Positions 1 through 7,801 of a DNA stretch of 42,163 nucleotides are shown here, piece after piece. The notes beneath the pieces are model-generated. The model was not told where the DNA came from. It made no database searches and was given only the letters and a program-made list of their open reading frames with translations. Position 1 is the stretch's first letter. Each line of letters starts with the position of its first letter. Origin of the DNA: Candidatus Zhuqueibacterota bacterium (GTDB lineage Bacteria > Zhuqueibacterota > Zhuqueibacteria > Zhuqueibacterales > Geothermadaptataceae); the NCBI GenBank assembly GCA_030950365.1, contig JAUZRQ010000044.1, positions 1 to 42,163 on the forward strand, given 5' to 3'. The position numbers and the translations under genes are program-made.

Positions 1-303
1 CGCAGGCTTGAAGTACCGATCCACAAGGGCGTCTATCTGGGCGTGAAAGGGCCGAGCTATGAAACAGCTGCCGAGATCCGTATGGCCGAACGCATCGGTG
101 CGGATGCGGTGGGCATGTCTACGGTGCCGGAAGTGATCACCGCTGCCTTCCGTGGCCTGCGGGTTCTCGGAATCTCGTTCATTTCCAATATGGCCACAGG
201 GATTTCAACACAGAAGCTGGATCATGAGGAGGTGACACGGATGGCTGAACAGGTCCAGGATCGGCTGAGCCTACTGGTAACGCGGATTTTGCAGCGCATT
301 TAA
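1..303 (+). CDS. punA: Purine nucleoside phosphorylase, trimeric type (C-terminal part)
   Basis: This is the C-terminal ~100 residues of a PNP-I family phosphorylase, which splits purine nucleosides with phosphate into base and (deoxy)ribose-1-phosphate. The frame is open from base 1, so the start lies outside the window. Family motifs seen are GPSYETAAE (the base-binding Tyr-Glu pair), GADAVGMSTVPEV, and ISNMATG. The Asn of the last motif (codon 187-189) corresponds to human PNP Asn243, which favours 6-oxopurines such as inosine and guanosine. Methylthioadenosine phosphorylases carry Asp there. The next gene is an MTA/SAH deaminase, so methylthioinosine is a plausible substrate (inference). 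Family assignment is sure; the exact substrate is not. Confidence 0.9.
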   Translation, partial: RRLEVPIHKGVYLGVKGPSYETAAEIRMAERIGADAVGMSTVPEVITAAFRGLRVLGISFISNMATGISTQKLDHEEVTRMAEQVQDRLSLLVTRILQRI

Positions 304-441
304 TCAGTTTATTTAGTCAGTCCATTCAGATACAGGCACATTTGCTCTTTTCAAAACGAGCACCGAATGTCGTGATTCCAATGAGCTGTTTTTGGATTCC
401 AGGTGTGCGAGTTTCGAGTTTAAGATAACCATGAAAAAGGA

Positions 442-1776
442 ATGATGCTGAAGCGCGAAGACATTCTCCTCCGAGGCGGCCTCGTGGTGACGATGAACCA
501 ACAGGGCGAGGTCTTTCGTGGAGATATCCTCATAAAGAACGGTCGGATTGCCGAAATTGGCAAGGTCAGTGCCGGAAAGGCCAGAGTTATTGATTGCCAC
601 CACTACCTGCTACTCCCCGGCTTTGTGCAGACCCATGTTCATCTTTGTCAGACGTTGTTCCGCGGCCAGGCCGATGATCTTACATTGTTGGATTGGCTAC
701 AGAAACGCATCTGGCCCATGGAGGGGGCTCTTGACCCGGCGGCCATGCGTATTTCCGCACGATTAGGGATCGCAGAACTGATCAAAAGCGGCACAACCAC
801 TATTCTGGACATGGGAAGCGTACGGTATTACGATGTTATTTTTGAAGAAGTCGAGCATGCTGGGCTGCGTGTTATTGGTGGCAAGTGCATGATGGATCAT
901 CCAGAGACCACCCCAAAATCGCTCCTGGAAAGCACACGGGAGAGTCTCGAGGAAACCGAGCGGCTGGCTAAACGATGGCATGGCCGTGAGGATGGCCGTA
1001 TCCTGTACGCCGTATCCCCCCGATTTGCCGTGTCTTGTACGCGCGAGCTGATGGAGCAGGCGGCACACCTGGCACGCGAGAATGGCTATCACTTGCATAC
1101 GCACGCATCCGAAAATCGGGATGAGATCGCGCTGATCGAAAAGCGAGAGAAGGTTAGCAACATTCACTTTTTGCATTACAGCGGTTTTACCGGTGAGGAT
1201 GTGACCCTGGCTCACTGCATCTGGCTGGGGGGCATGGAAAAACAGGTAATCGTCGAAACCAACACGGCAGTTGCGCACTGTCCATCTAGCAATTTAAAGC
1301 TGGCCTCCGGCATTGCCCCGTTGCTGGACTACCTCGCCCGCGGTGTGCGTGTCGGCCTGGGCGCAGATGGTGCGGCCTGTAACAACAATTTGGATATATT
1401 TCAGGAAATGCGCCTGGCCGCGCTGATTCACAAACCCCGTTACGGCGCCGATGCCATCAAAGCCGAAAAGGTCGTGCGGATGGCCACCATCGATGGTGCG
1501 AGGGCCCTGAATCTGGATCACGAGATCGGCTCCATTGAAGTGGGCAAACGCGCCGATATCATCGGCATCCAGGACCTCGCCGTGCACAGTCAGCCGCGCC
1601 ACAATGTGTATGGTCAGCTCGTGTATGCCACCAGCGGCCGGGATGTCATGCTGACCATCGTGGATGGCCGCATTCTCATGGACAACCGCGAGCTGATTCC
1701 CATCGATGAGGAGGCCACCGTGCAAACGGCTCGGGACGAGCTGAAAAAAGTGATTTTGAAATTGACACAGAAGTAG
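442..1776 (+). CDS. mtaD: 5-methylthioadenosine/S-adenosylhomocysteine deaminase (amidohydrolase)
   Basis: A 444-residue amidohydrolase of the TRZ/ATZ/MtaD group, which deaminates the adenine ring of 5'-methylthioadenosine and S-adenosylhomocysteine to inosine derivatives. The N-terminal part of the composite beta domain leads into the metal-binding H-x-H at H65/H67 (QTHVHLCQTL). The barrel then carries HTHASEN near residue 218, LAHC near 257 and GADGAACNN near 307, which supply the remaining metal and catalytic His/Asp. The C-terminus has the family signature GSIEVGKRADI. The start could be ATG 442 or ATG 445; AAAAAGG at 434-440 fits 445 slightly better. It lies 138 bp after the phosphorylase, and SAM-cycle genes metK and ahcY are elsewhere in the window. 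Other TRZ/ATZ deaminases (for example guanine deaminase) are possible but less likely. Confidence 0.85.
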   Translation: MMLKREDILLRGGLVVTMNQQGEVFRGDILIKNGRIAEIGKVSAGKARVIDCHHYLLLPGFVQTHVHLCQTLFRGQADDLTLLDWLQKRIWPMEGALDPAAMRISARLGIAELIKSGTTTILDMGSVRYYDVIFEEVEHAGLRVIGGKCMMDHPETTPKSLLESTRESLEETERLAKRWHGREDGRILYAVSPRFAVSCTRELMEQAAHLARENGYHLHTHASENRDEIALIEKREKVSNIHFLHYSGFTGEDVTLAHCIWLGGMEKQVIVETNTAVAHCPSSNLKLASGIAPLLDYLARGVRVGLGADGAACNNNLDIFQEMRLAALIHKPRYGADAIKAEKVVRMATIDGARALNLDHEIGSIEVGKRADIIGIQDLAVHSQPRHNVYGQLVYATSGRDVMLTIVDGRILMDNRELIPIDEEATVQTARDELKKVILKLTQK

Positions 1777-1799
1777 AAAGCCGCATCGCATTGAGCAGG

Positions 1800-2402
1800 A
1801 TGATCATTGCCATTGGGAGCACGCGCGCACCGAAAGTTCAGGCCGTGGAAACAGTGTTTCGGCAACTGGCGCCTGAGCTGGAGCTGGAACCGGAGGCCCT
1901 GGAATTTCGATCGCTATCGGCCTCGAGCGGCGTTTCCGAAATGCCCATGAGTCTGCAGGCATTGATGACGGGGGCCCGGAACCGCGCCATGCATGCACAG
2001 CAGTTGTTGCGGGAGGCCGGTAGGGAGCCGGCGTTTGCCGTCGGACTGGAAGGCGGGCTGTTCAGCGTTAGTCCGGAAACATCGCACTCGGACTATTTCT
2101 TGCAATCGTGGGTGTATGTTTTTGGCCGTGGGAGGGGCTATTTCGGCTGCTCTGCCGCCGTGCCCGTGCCTGCACCAATCGTGAGGGCCGTCCTCGAACA
2201 CCGCGCCGAGCTGGGCGTGATCATTGACGAATATGCGAATCAGAAAAACGTGCGCGACAAAGGCGGCGCTTTTGAGGTTTTTACACGCGGTCGGGTGGTG
2301 CGTCAGGCAAGTTACGAAATTGCGTTGATTTGTGCACTGGCACCGTTCTACAACGCCGGCCTATATCTCAACCATCAGGATGATGCAATGGAACATGATT
2401 AA
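1800..2402 (+). CDS. Inosine/xanthosine triphosphatase, DUF84 (YjjX-like)
   Basis: About 200 residues of the DUF84/NTPase family, which hydrolyses non-canonical ITP and XTP and so keeps deaminated purines out of nucleic acids. Seen in the sequence are the N-terminal IIAIGSTRAPKVQAV (phosphate-binding strand and helix), SGVSEMPMS, GARNRAMHA and VGLEGGLF, all typical of the family. The chosen start is ATG 1800, because family members begin directly with the IAIGS strand. A TTG at 1791 in the same frame would add three residues. It begins 23 bp after the deaminase gene and its end overlaps the following methyltransferase, so the three are probably co-transcribed. The link with purine deamination next door is suggestive only. 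Confidence 0.82.
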   Translation: MIIAIGSTRAPKVQAVETVFRQLAPELELEPEALEFRSLSASSGVSEMPMSLQALMTGARNRAMHAQQLLREAGREPAFAVGLEGGLFSVSPETSHSDYFLQSWVYVFGRGRGYFGCSAAVPVPAPIVRAVLEHRAELGVIIDEYANQKNVRDKGGAFEVFTRGRVVRQASYEIALICALAPFYNAGLYLNHQDDAMEHD

Positions 2403-2985
2403 TCTTTGGGATCAAAAAGCCAAATGGTATGACTTTGCCCGTCAGATTCCCGTCGTTCGAGCCCTGTATCAGACCGAATTGCGGTTACTGCAATCGCTGA
2501 TTCCAGAACAGCCCATCGATACCCATCTCGATATCGGTACCGGAACCGGATCGACGCTGGCCATTTTTCACCGTTCTAGAATGTTGATCCTGTCCGATCG
2601 TTCTTCACGCATGCTTCGCATTGCCATCCAACGTCATCCCGGGCCGGCCATTGTGCTCGATCTGGAGCAAGGCCTTCCTTTTCAGAATCAGAGTTTCGAT
2701 TTTTTAACTGCCGTGGGCGTGTTTGAATACCTTCGAGAACCAGAGTTTGTCCTGCGCGAATTGTACCGCGTGGCCAAGGTGCAGGCCTTTCTGCTTTTTA
2801 CCACGACGCCGATCGGTTGGTTTTCGTTATTGCGCTATTTTACCGGAAACCGCCCACGCATGTATCGTGAACAGGCCGTGCAGCGTATGCTACGTTCGGC
2901 CGGCTGGTCGAAAATCGATCAGCGCAAGTGCAAAACCCAGGATCAATGGTTGTGTCAGAAAAAAAGTGAGAAAACCCCGATATGA
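2395..2985 (+). CDS. Class I SAM-dependent methyltransferase, substrate unknown
   Basis: About 196 residues with a Rossmann methyltransferase fold. Motif I is LDIGTGTGS (residues ~45-53), followed by an acidic SDRSSRML segment for the SAM ribose, and a motif-IV-like stretch DFLTAVGVFEYL. The family is the broad Methyltransf_11/UbiE-like group, and nothing in the C-terminal part identifies the substrate. ATG 2395 gives MINLWDQKAKWYD, a common beginning in the group; ATG 2380 and 2383 in the same frame are alternatives with a somewhat better upstream CAGGA. The gene overlaps the end of the DUF84 gene by 8 nt and the next gene by a 4-nt ATGA, so it sits inside a tight operon with the two glgC paralogues. 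Confidence 0.8.
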   Translation: MINLWDQKAKWYDFARQIPVVRALYQTELRLLQSLIPEQPIDTHLDIGTGTGSTLAIFHRSRMLILSDRSSRMLRIAIQRHPGPAIVLDLEQGLPFQNQSFDFLTAVGVFEYLREPEFVLRELYRVAKVQAFLLFTTTPIGWFSLLRYFTGNRPRMYREQAVQRMLRSAGWSKIDQRKCKTQDQWLCQKKSEKTPI

Positions 2986-4265
2986 TGTATGGAGACAAGG
3001 TGTTGGCCATGATTCTGGCCGGCGGTCGCGTGGATGAATTGAGCGTTTTGACCATGAACAGGCCCAAGGCTGCCGTGCCCTTTGGCGGCCTGTACCGGGT
3101 CATCGATTTCCCTCTGAGCAATTTGATGCATTCTGGCATTGAGCGAGTGGGCATTCTTTCGCAATACCGTCCTTTTTCACTCATGAATCACATTGGCAAT
3201 GGCATGGCCTGGGACATGGTCGGCCGCAACCGTTATATCCATTTTCTGCCGCCGTTCAAAGGCTATAAGCCATCGGACTGGTACCGTGGCACCGCCGATG
3301 CTATCTATCAAAACCTGGATTACATTCAGCACGGCAATCCCTCTCTTGTGATGATCCTGTCCGGCGATCACATCTATAAGATGAATTATCTGGATTTGGT
3401 CCGCTTTCATATTGACAATGAAGCCGATGTCACCATTGTGTTCAAAGAGGTGCCGCCGGATCAGGCATCACGGTTCGGGCAGGGTATCATTGAGGGGCAG
3501 GACCAGCGAGGCGGCCCGCTGAAAGCGTATTCGGAGAAAGCACGCCGGCCCATCAGCAACTGGGCCTCGCTGACGATTTATCTGTTCAAAGCCGAAATCC
3601 TGTACGAAATCGTCGAGCAATTGGTAGGAAAACAACGGCTGTTTGAATTTGGCCGCGACATTTTGCCTCGGATTCTCGACGATTACCGGGTGTTCGGCTA
3701 CCAATTCCGCGGCTACTGGGGCTACACTCGCACCATCGTGGAATTTTACATGACCAACATGAGCCTTTTGGGTGATCAACCAGAGATCGATCCGGATGCG
3801 TGGATGGTGCGCACCAATTTGGAGCACCGCCGCATCCAGGACCGGCCGCCGGCGATCGTGGGCAAGGAGGCCGTGGTGGAGAATTCGCTCATTTATAATG
3901 GCTGCCGTGTGTATGGCCAGGTGCGCAACAGCATTTTGTTTCCAGGAGTGTATGTGGCGCCGGATGCGGTGGTGCAGGACTCGATCATTTTTTTCGATAG
4001 CCAGGTTCTGGAACGCGCCACCGTCATGCAGACGATCATCGACACTGATGCTATCATCGGGCAGGCAGCCATCATTGGGCGGGCCGGTCTGCCCCGGTTG
4101 GATGGCTTCCGCCCGCATGTCAAACAATCCGATCTGGTGTTGATCGGCCAGGAAGCCATCGTACCGGCAGGGATCACGCTGTCACCTGGTTGCCTTGTGT
4201 ATCCCGGCACGCCGGAACGGCATTTTACCAAATCGCAATACATGTCCGGAGAGGAAATCCAATGA
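2982..4265 (+). CDS. GlgC paralogue lacking catalytic residues (GlgD-like subunit)
   Basis: A 427-residue protein with the ADP-glucose pyrophosphorylase layout: an N-terminal nucleotidyltransferase domain (~1-280) and a C-terminal left-handed beta-helix (~290-427). It keeps KAAVPFGGLYRVIDFPLSN, WYRGTADA and SGDHIYKMNY, the last with the first metal-binding Asp. Two key sites differ from true GlgC. The GxGxRL loop reads GGRVDEL, so the Arg is Glu19, and the conserved YWRDVGT reads YWGYTRT, so the second metal Asp is Tyr248. The protein is therefore probably a non-catalytic or regulatory partner, as GlgD is to GlgC in Firmicutes (inference). It starts with ATGA on the methyltransferase stop and ends with ATGA on the intact glgC. 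Family membership is sure. Confidence 0.82.
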   Translation: MMYGDKVLAMILAGGRVDELSVLTMNRPKAAVPFGGLYRVIDFPLSNLMHSGIERVGILSQYRPFSLMNHIGNGMAWDMVGRNRYIHFLPPFKGYKPSDWYRGTADAIYQNLDYIQHGNPSLVMILSGDHIYKMNYLDLVRFHIDNEADVTIVFKEVPPDQASRFGQGIIEGQDQRGGPLKAYSEKARRPISNWASLTIYLFKAEILYEIVEQLVGKQRLFEFGRDILPRILDDYRVFGYQFRGYWGYTRTIVEFYMTNMSLLGDQPEIDPDAWMVRTNLEHRRIQDRPPAIVGKEAVVENSLIYNGCRVYGQVRNSILFPGVYVAPDAVVQDSIIFFDSQVLERATVMQTIIDTDAIIGQAAIIGRAGLPRLDGFRPHVKQSDLVLIGQEAIVPAGITLSPGCLVYPGTPERHFTKSQYMSGEEIQ

Positions 4266-5542
4266 AACAAACCATAGGACTGATTCTCGCAGGAGGAGAG
4301 GGAAGCCGGCTCAGTGTGCTGGCTCAGGCTCGCGCCAAGCCGGCCGTGCCGTTCGGCGGCATTTACCGCATCATCGATTTCACTCTGAGCAACGCCGCCA
4401 ACTCCGGAGTTCACCGCCTTGGAGTTCTGACTCAGTACAAGCCTCTGTCACTGATGGAGCACCTCGGCGCCGGCGATGCCTGGGGCTTTTTCGGGCGCAC
4501 GCGGCGCATCAAAATTCTGCCGCCGCGCACCGGTAAGAAGGACTCGGACTGGTATCGCGGTACAGCCGATGCCGTGCGGCAGAACATGGATTTTCTGGAA
4601 AGCTATCCGGAGTATGATACGCTACTCATTCTGTCCGGGGATCACATCTATCACATGAACTACAGCGAAATGGTCCAATTTCACCGAGAGCGGCATGCCG
4701 ACCTCACCATCGCCACCATGCGTGTGCCCATCGAGGAAGCTCGGCATTTCGGCATCGCACAGGTGGATCACGATTACCGGATCATCGACTGGGAAGAGAA
4801 ACCGGAAAAGCCGAAAAGCAATCTGGCGTCCATGGGCATTTACGTGTTTTCTCTGGCGTTTTTGCGGCGCGCATTCCAGGAAAATCCGGGCCCGGATTTT
4901 GGCAAGCACATCGTGCCATTTGCCTGCGAGCATGCCGATATCTATGCGTTTCCGTTCAATGGTTACTGGCGGGATGTGGGTACATTAAAATCCTACTGGC
5001 AGACCAATCTCGATTTATTGTCGCCGGAAACCGGTATTGATCCGGGCGGTTGGAAGATTTACCCCAACCTGGATGAGAAGCACCGCATCGGTGACCGGCC
5101 GCCGACCTTCATGGGCTCCAATGCCACGGTACGCAACAGTCTCATCAGTCACGGCTGCATTATCGAAGGTACGGTGATCAATTCGGTGCTGTCGCCGGGG
5201 GTTTACGTACAGCGCGATACAGTTATACAGGAAAGCATCATCATGAGCGGCTGCGAAATTGGCGAGGGTGCCTGGCTGGAGAGGGTCATTCTTGATAAGC
5301 AGGTCATCGTCGGTGACGGCGCCCGGATCGGTGAGGGTGAGCCGGTTCCGAATGAGGAAAAGCCGCAATTGCTGGAGGCCGGCCTGACCGTCATCGGTAA
5401 ACACGTGACTATTCCGAATAAAGCGCACATCGGCAAGCACTGCGTGATTTTTCCGCACGTGAAGGCCGAGGAATTCCCCGCCTCGATTATACCAAGTGGC
5501 ACCACATTGAAGAAGCTCGAAATGCTTGAGGAAGTGGAATGA
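4262..5542 (+). CDS. glgC: Glucose-1-phosphate adenylyltransferase
   Basis: A 426-residue ADP-glucose pyrophosphorylase, which makes ADP-glucose from ATP and glucose-1-phosphate for glycogen synthesis. All the usual elements are visible: LAGGEGSRL (Arg16) with KPAVPFGG, DWYRGTADA, LSGDHIYHMNY, the sugar-phosphate-binding EEKP segment followed by LASMGIYVF, and YWRDVGT with the second metal Asp (D238). A left-handed beta-helix follows (~residues 285-420). The start is ATG 4262, overlapping the previous stop as ATGA and preceded by GGAGAGGAAA. This copy keeps the residues its upstream paralogue has lost, so it is the predicted catalytic subunit of the pair. No glycogen synthase or branching enzyme is in the window. 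Confidence 0.93.
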   Translation: MKQTIGLILAGGEGSRLSVLAQARAKPAVPFGGIYRIIDFTLSNAANSGVHRLGVLTQYKPLSLMEHLGAGDAWGFFGRTRRIKILPPRTGKKDSDWYRGTADAVRQNMDFLESYPEYDTLLILSGDHIYHMNYSEMVQFHRERHADLTIATMRVPIEEARHFGIAQVDHDYRIIDWEEKPEKPKSNLASMGIYVFSLAFLRRAFQENPGPDFGKHIVPFACEHADIYAFPFNGYWRDVGTLKSYWQTNLDLLSPETGIDPGGWKIYPNLDEKHRIGDRPPTFMGSNATVRNSLISHGCIIEGTVINSVLSPGVYVQRDTVIQESIIMSGCEIGEGAWLERVILDKQVIVGDGARIGEGEPVPNEEKPQLLEAGLTVIGKHVTIPNKAHIGKHCVIFPHVKAEEFPASIIPSGTTLKKLEMLEEVE

Positions 5543-6002
5543 GGGCCGCATTGGGGTTTTGAACCTGTATTCCGATGCATAACTGGTTAAAAAATAATGA
5601 TGAAACGGCCATCCTGTAGGAGTTGCGGCAATATCTTGAATCTGGCTTCCCCTCTCCGCCCTCTCTGAATTCAACAGATAAATGTTGCCGCAACGCGACA
5701 TTGACACCGGCCATCCCGCCCACCTGTCGCGCCAGGGTCACTCCTTATCTGGAATAGGTGCTTTAAAAATCACAAATGGCCATTCGGCCGTGAGCCCACG
5801 TCGTCGTCTCGGCTTTTCGTAAGCGGCGATAGATGGGCTCCGGAATGCTGGTATAGCAAAGCGAACACTGAAATGGACATCGCGCCTGAATGGCTACGGG
5901 ACAATGCTTACTTTGCGGGATATTAACTTAACGCAGCTTTATTCGATGAGCCAATGGTCGTGGATGCGATGGCCGTTGAGCACAAGCCCCTTTGCTTTCA
6001 GC
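5543..6002. other. Non-coding stretch between glgC and the lysine module
   Basis: About 460 bases with no convincing gene on either strand. The stretch holds a long imperfect hairpin (5622-5694, listed separately), a shorter 7-bp inverted repeat (CGCGACA near 5694-5700 with TGTCGCG near 5731), and otherwise nothing I can recognise. Open frames inside it have no family resemblance and no ribosome binding site. It ends in the promoter for the aldehyde dehydrogenase gene. Confidence 0.6.
5622..5694. other. Long 73-nt stem-loop, possible structured RNA or decayed repeat
   Basis: GTTGCGGCAA at 5622-5631 pairs perfectly with TTGCCGCAAC at 5685-5694. The stem continues inwards: TATCT (5632-5636) with AGATA (5676-5680), leaving a 4-nt bulge, then TGAAT (5637-5641) with ATTCA (5669-5673), leaving a 2-nt bulge. 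This gives 20 base pairs in all around a pyrimidine-rich loop of 27 nt. There is no T-run after it, so it is not a normal intrinsic terminator for glgC, which ended 80 bp upstream. It could be a processing or 3'-end-stabilising element, a small RNA, or a remnant of a palindromic repeat. I found no second copy in the window. Confidence 0.5.
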
Positions 6003-6031
6003 TTGACTTTTGATAGCAATTTCACTAATAT
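6003..6031 (+). promoter_or_regulatory. Sigma70-type promoter for the aldehyde dehydrogenase gene
   Basis: TTGACT at 6003-6008 is followed by exactly 17 bases and then TAATAT at 6026-6031. This is close to consensus in both boxes, in an AT-rich stretch, 44 bases before the start codon. Transcription would begin near 6038, giving a short leader that includes the strong ribosome binding site GAGGAGAGGG (6063-6072). Confidence 0.65.
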
Positions 6032-6074
6032 TTAAAGTTTAAATATGATCATGCTAAACCATGAGGAGAGGGAA

Positions 6075-7562
6075 ATGGCTCGCGAATATAAGAACTATAT
6101 TGCAGGCGAATGGTGTGATTCGGTCACCGGGGAACGGTTTGAAAATCGCAATCCTGCCAACTGGGACGAAGTCATCGGTACGTTCCCGAATTCGAATGCC
6201 GAAGACGTCGATCGTGCCGTGCAGGCCGCCAAAGAGGCCTATGACGATTGGCGCCTGACTCCGGCGCCCATGCGAGGTGAGATTATTCGCAAGGTGGGCG
6301 ATCTGCTGACACAGTATAAAGAAGATATTGCCCGCACCATGACCCGCGAGATGGGCAAAGTGCTGGCCGAAACCCGTGGCGATGTGCAGGAAGGCATCGA
6401 CACCGCCTATTATGCGGCGACCGAGGGCCGGCGGCTGTTCGGCCATACAGTGCCATCGGAGCTACCCAACAAATTCAACCTGTCCATGCGCATTCCCATC
6501 GGGGTGGCGGGCATCATTACGCCGTGGAATTTCCCCATGGCCATCCCCACCTGGAAGATTTTTCCGGCGCTGGTGAGCGGCAATACGGTGGTGTTCAAGC
6601 CGGCCAGCGATACCCCTGCTACGGCAACGCGGCTGGTGGAAATTTTGCTAGAAGCGGGGGTTCCGCCTAAAGTGATTAACATCGTTCACGGTGGTGGAAC
6701 GCGCGTTGGCGTACCGATCGTGGAGCATCGCGATATTCGTCTGGTATCGTTCACGGGCTCTTCGGCCGTTGGCAAGCTGATTTCCGAGAAGGCGAGCAAG
6801 ACCCTCAAACGCGTGTCGCTAGAGCTCGGCGGCAAAAACGCGCAGATCGTCATGGATGACGCCGATTTGCATCTGGCGCTGGAAGGCGTGCTCTGGGGCG
6901 CCTTTGGCACCACCGGTCAGCGTTGCACGGCCACGAGCCGGTTGATTCTGCACGAAAAGATCTATGATCAATTTCTGGATATGCTGGTGCCAGCGGCGGA
7001 GAATTTGCGCCTCGGTGATGGGCTCGATGAAAACAATCAGGTCGGTCCGCTCATTAACGAGGGCCAGCTCGAGAAAGTCGATGAGTATGTGCAGATCGGC
7101 AAAAACGAGGGCGCGACCCTGGTCACCGGCGGCGAGCGCTATTCCGAAGGCGATTGCGCCAAAGGCTTTTTCTACAAGCCCACGATTTTCGTGGATGTGA
7201 AGCGCGACATGCGCATCGCCCGCGAGGAAATTTTTGGGCCGGTGCTGAGTGTGTTTAAAGTCTCGTCGTTTGATGAGGCCATCGATCTCATCAACGATTC
7301 CACTTACGGCCTGAGTTCGTCGATCTACACGCGCGATGTGAACATGGCCTTCAAAGCCATGCGTGACATCGAAGCCGGCATTACTTACATCAACGGCCCG
7401 ACGATCGGCGCCGAAGCGCACATGCCGTTCGGTGGCGTCAAAGAAACCGGCAACGGTCACCGCGAAGGCGGCTGGGAAGTGTTCGAATTCTACACCGAAA
7501 CCAAGGTGGTGTACGTCGATTATTCCGGCCGTCTGCAGCGGGCGCAGATCGACAACCGGTAA
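6075..7562 (+). CDS. NAD(P)-dependent aldehyde dehydrogenase, probably alpha-aminoadipate semialdehyde dehydrogenase
   Basis: A 495-residue member of the aldehyde dehydrogenase superfamily, complete at both ends. The cofactor-binding and catalytic parts are clear: TPWNFPMAIP, FKPASDTP, FTGSSAVGK, general base E250 in LELGGKN and catalytic C284 in GQRCTATSR (34 residues apart, as usual), then FGPVLSVFK and MPFGGVKETGNGHREGG near the C-terminus. The start is ATG 6075, since GAGGAGAGGG sits just upstream; ATG 6045 would place the start before that site. The next gene is a lysine 6-aminotransferase, whose product 2-aminoadipate 6-semialdehyde (cyclising to piperideine-6-carboxylate) would be oxidised here to 2-aminoadipate. 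That substrate is inferred from context. Other semialdehydes are possible from sequence alone. Confidence 0.88.
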   Translation: MAREYKNYIAGEWCDSVTGERFENRNPANWDEVIGTFPNSNAEDVDRAVQAAKEAYDDWRLTPAPMRGEIIRKVGDLLTQYKEDIARTMTREMGKVLAETRGDVQEGIDTAYYAATEGRRLFGHTVPSELPNKFNLSMRIPIGVAGIITPWNFPMAIPTWKIFPALVSGNTVVFKPASDTPATATRLVEILLEAGVPPKVINIVHGGGTRVGVPIVEHRDIRLVSFTGSSAVGKLISEKASKTLKRVSLELGGKNAQIVMDDADLHLALEGVLWGAFGTTGQRCTATSRLILHEKIYDQFLDMLVPAAENLRLGDGLDENNQVGPLINEGQLEKVDEYVQIGKNEGATLVTGGERYSEGDCAKGFFYKPTIFVDVKRDMRIAREEIFGPVLSVFKVSSFDEAIDLINDSTYGLSSSIYTRDVNMAFKAMRDIEAGITYINGPTIGAEAHMPFGGVKETGNGHREGGWEVFEFYTETKVVYVDYSGRLQRAQIDNR

Positions 7563-7590
7563 CCGATTTACATCGGAAATCCGGCAACAA

Positions 7591-7632
7591 TCGCCACGGT
7601 GGATGCCGACTGACAGGGTGCCACCGTGGCGA
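7591..7632. promoter_or_regulatory. Perfect 12-bp inverted repeat between ALDH and lat
   Basis: TCGCCACGGTGG at 7591-7602 is repeated inverted at 7621-7632 with an 18-nt loop. It begins 28 bases after the aldehyde dehydrogenase stop and ends 169 bases before the lat start. Only a weak T-cluster follows (ACTTTTCGG), so it may be a partial terminator, an mRNA-stabilising hairpin that sets the ratio of the two enzymes, or a protein-binding site. The remaining intergenic sequence to 7801 holds no gene. Confidence 0.45.
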
Positions 7633-7801
7633 ATCCATACTTTTCGGTGGTGAATTCGCCATTTCGGACGAAGTTGAAAATAGCGCGATGCATGTCATCG
7701 GAAACCATGGGGCGATAGGTGAAGATTTCAGTGAATGCCGTTGCGTAACGACCCCGTTGACTGAAATCGGTTCTGCAAGACATGAGAAAGGAGAAGACGC
7801 G

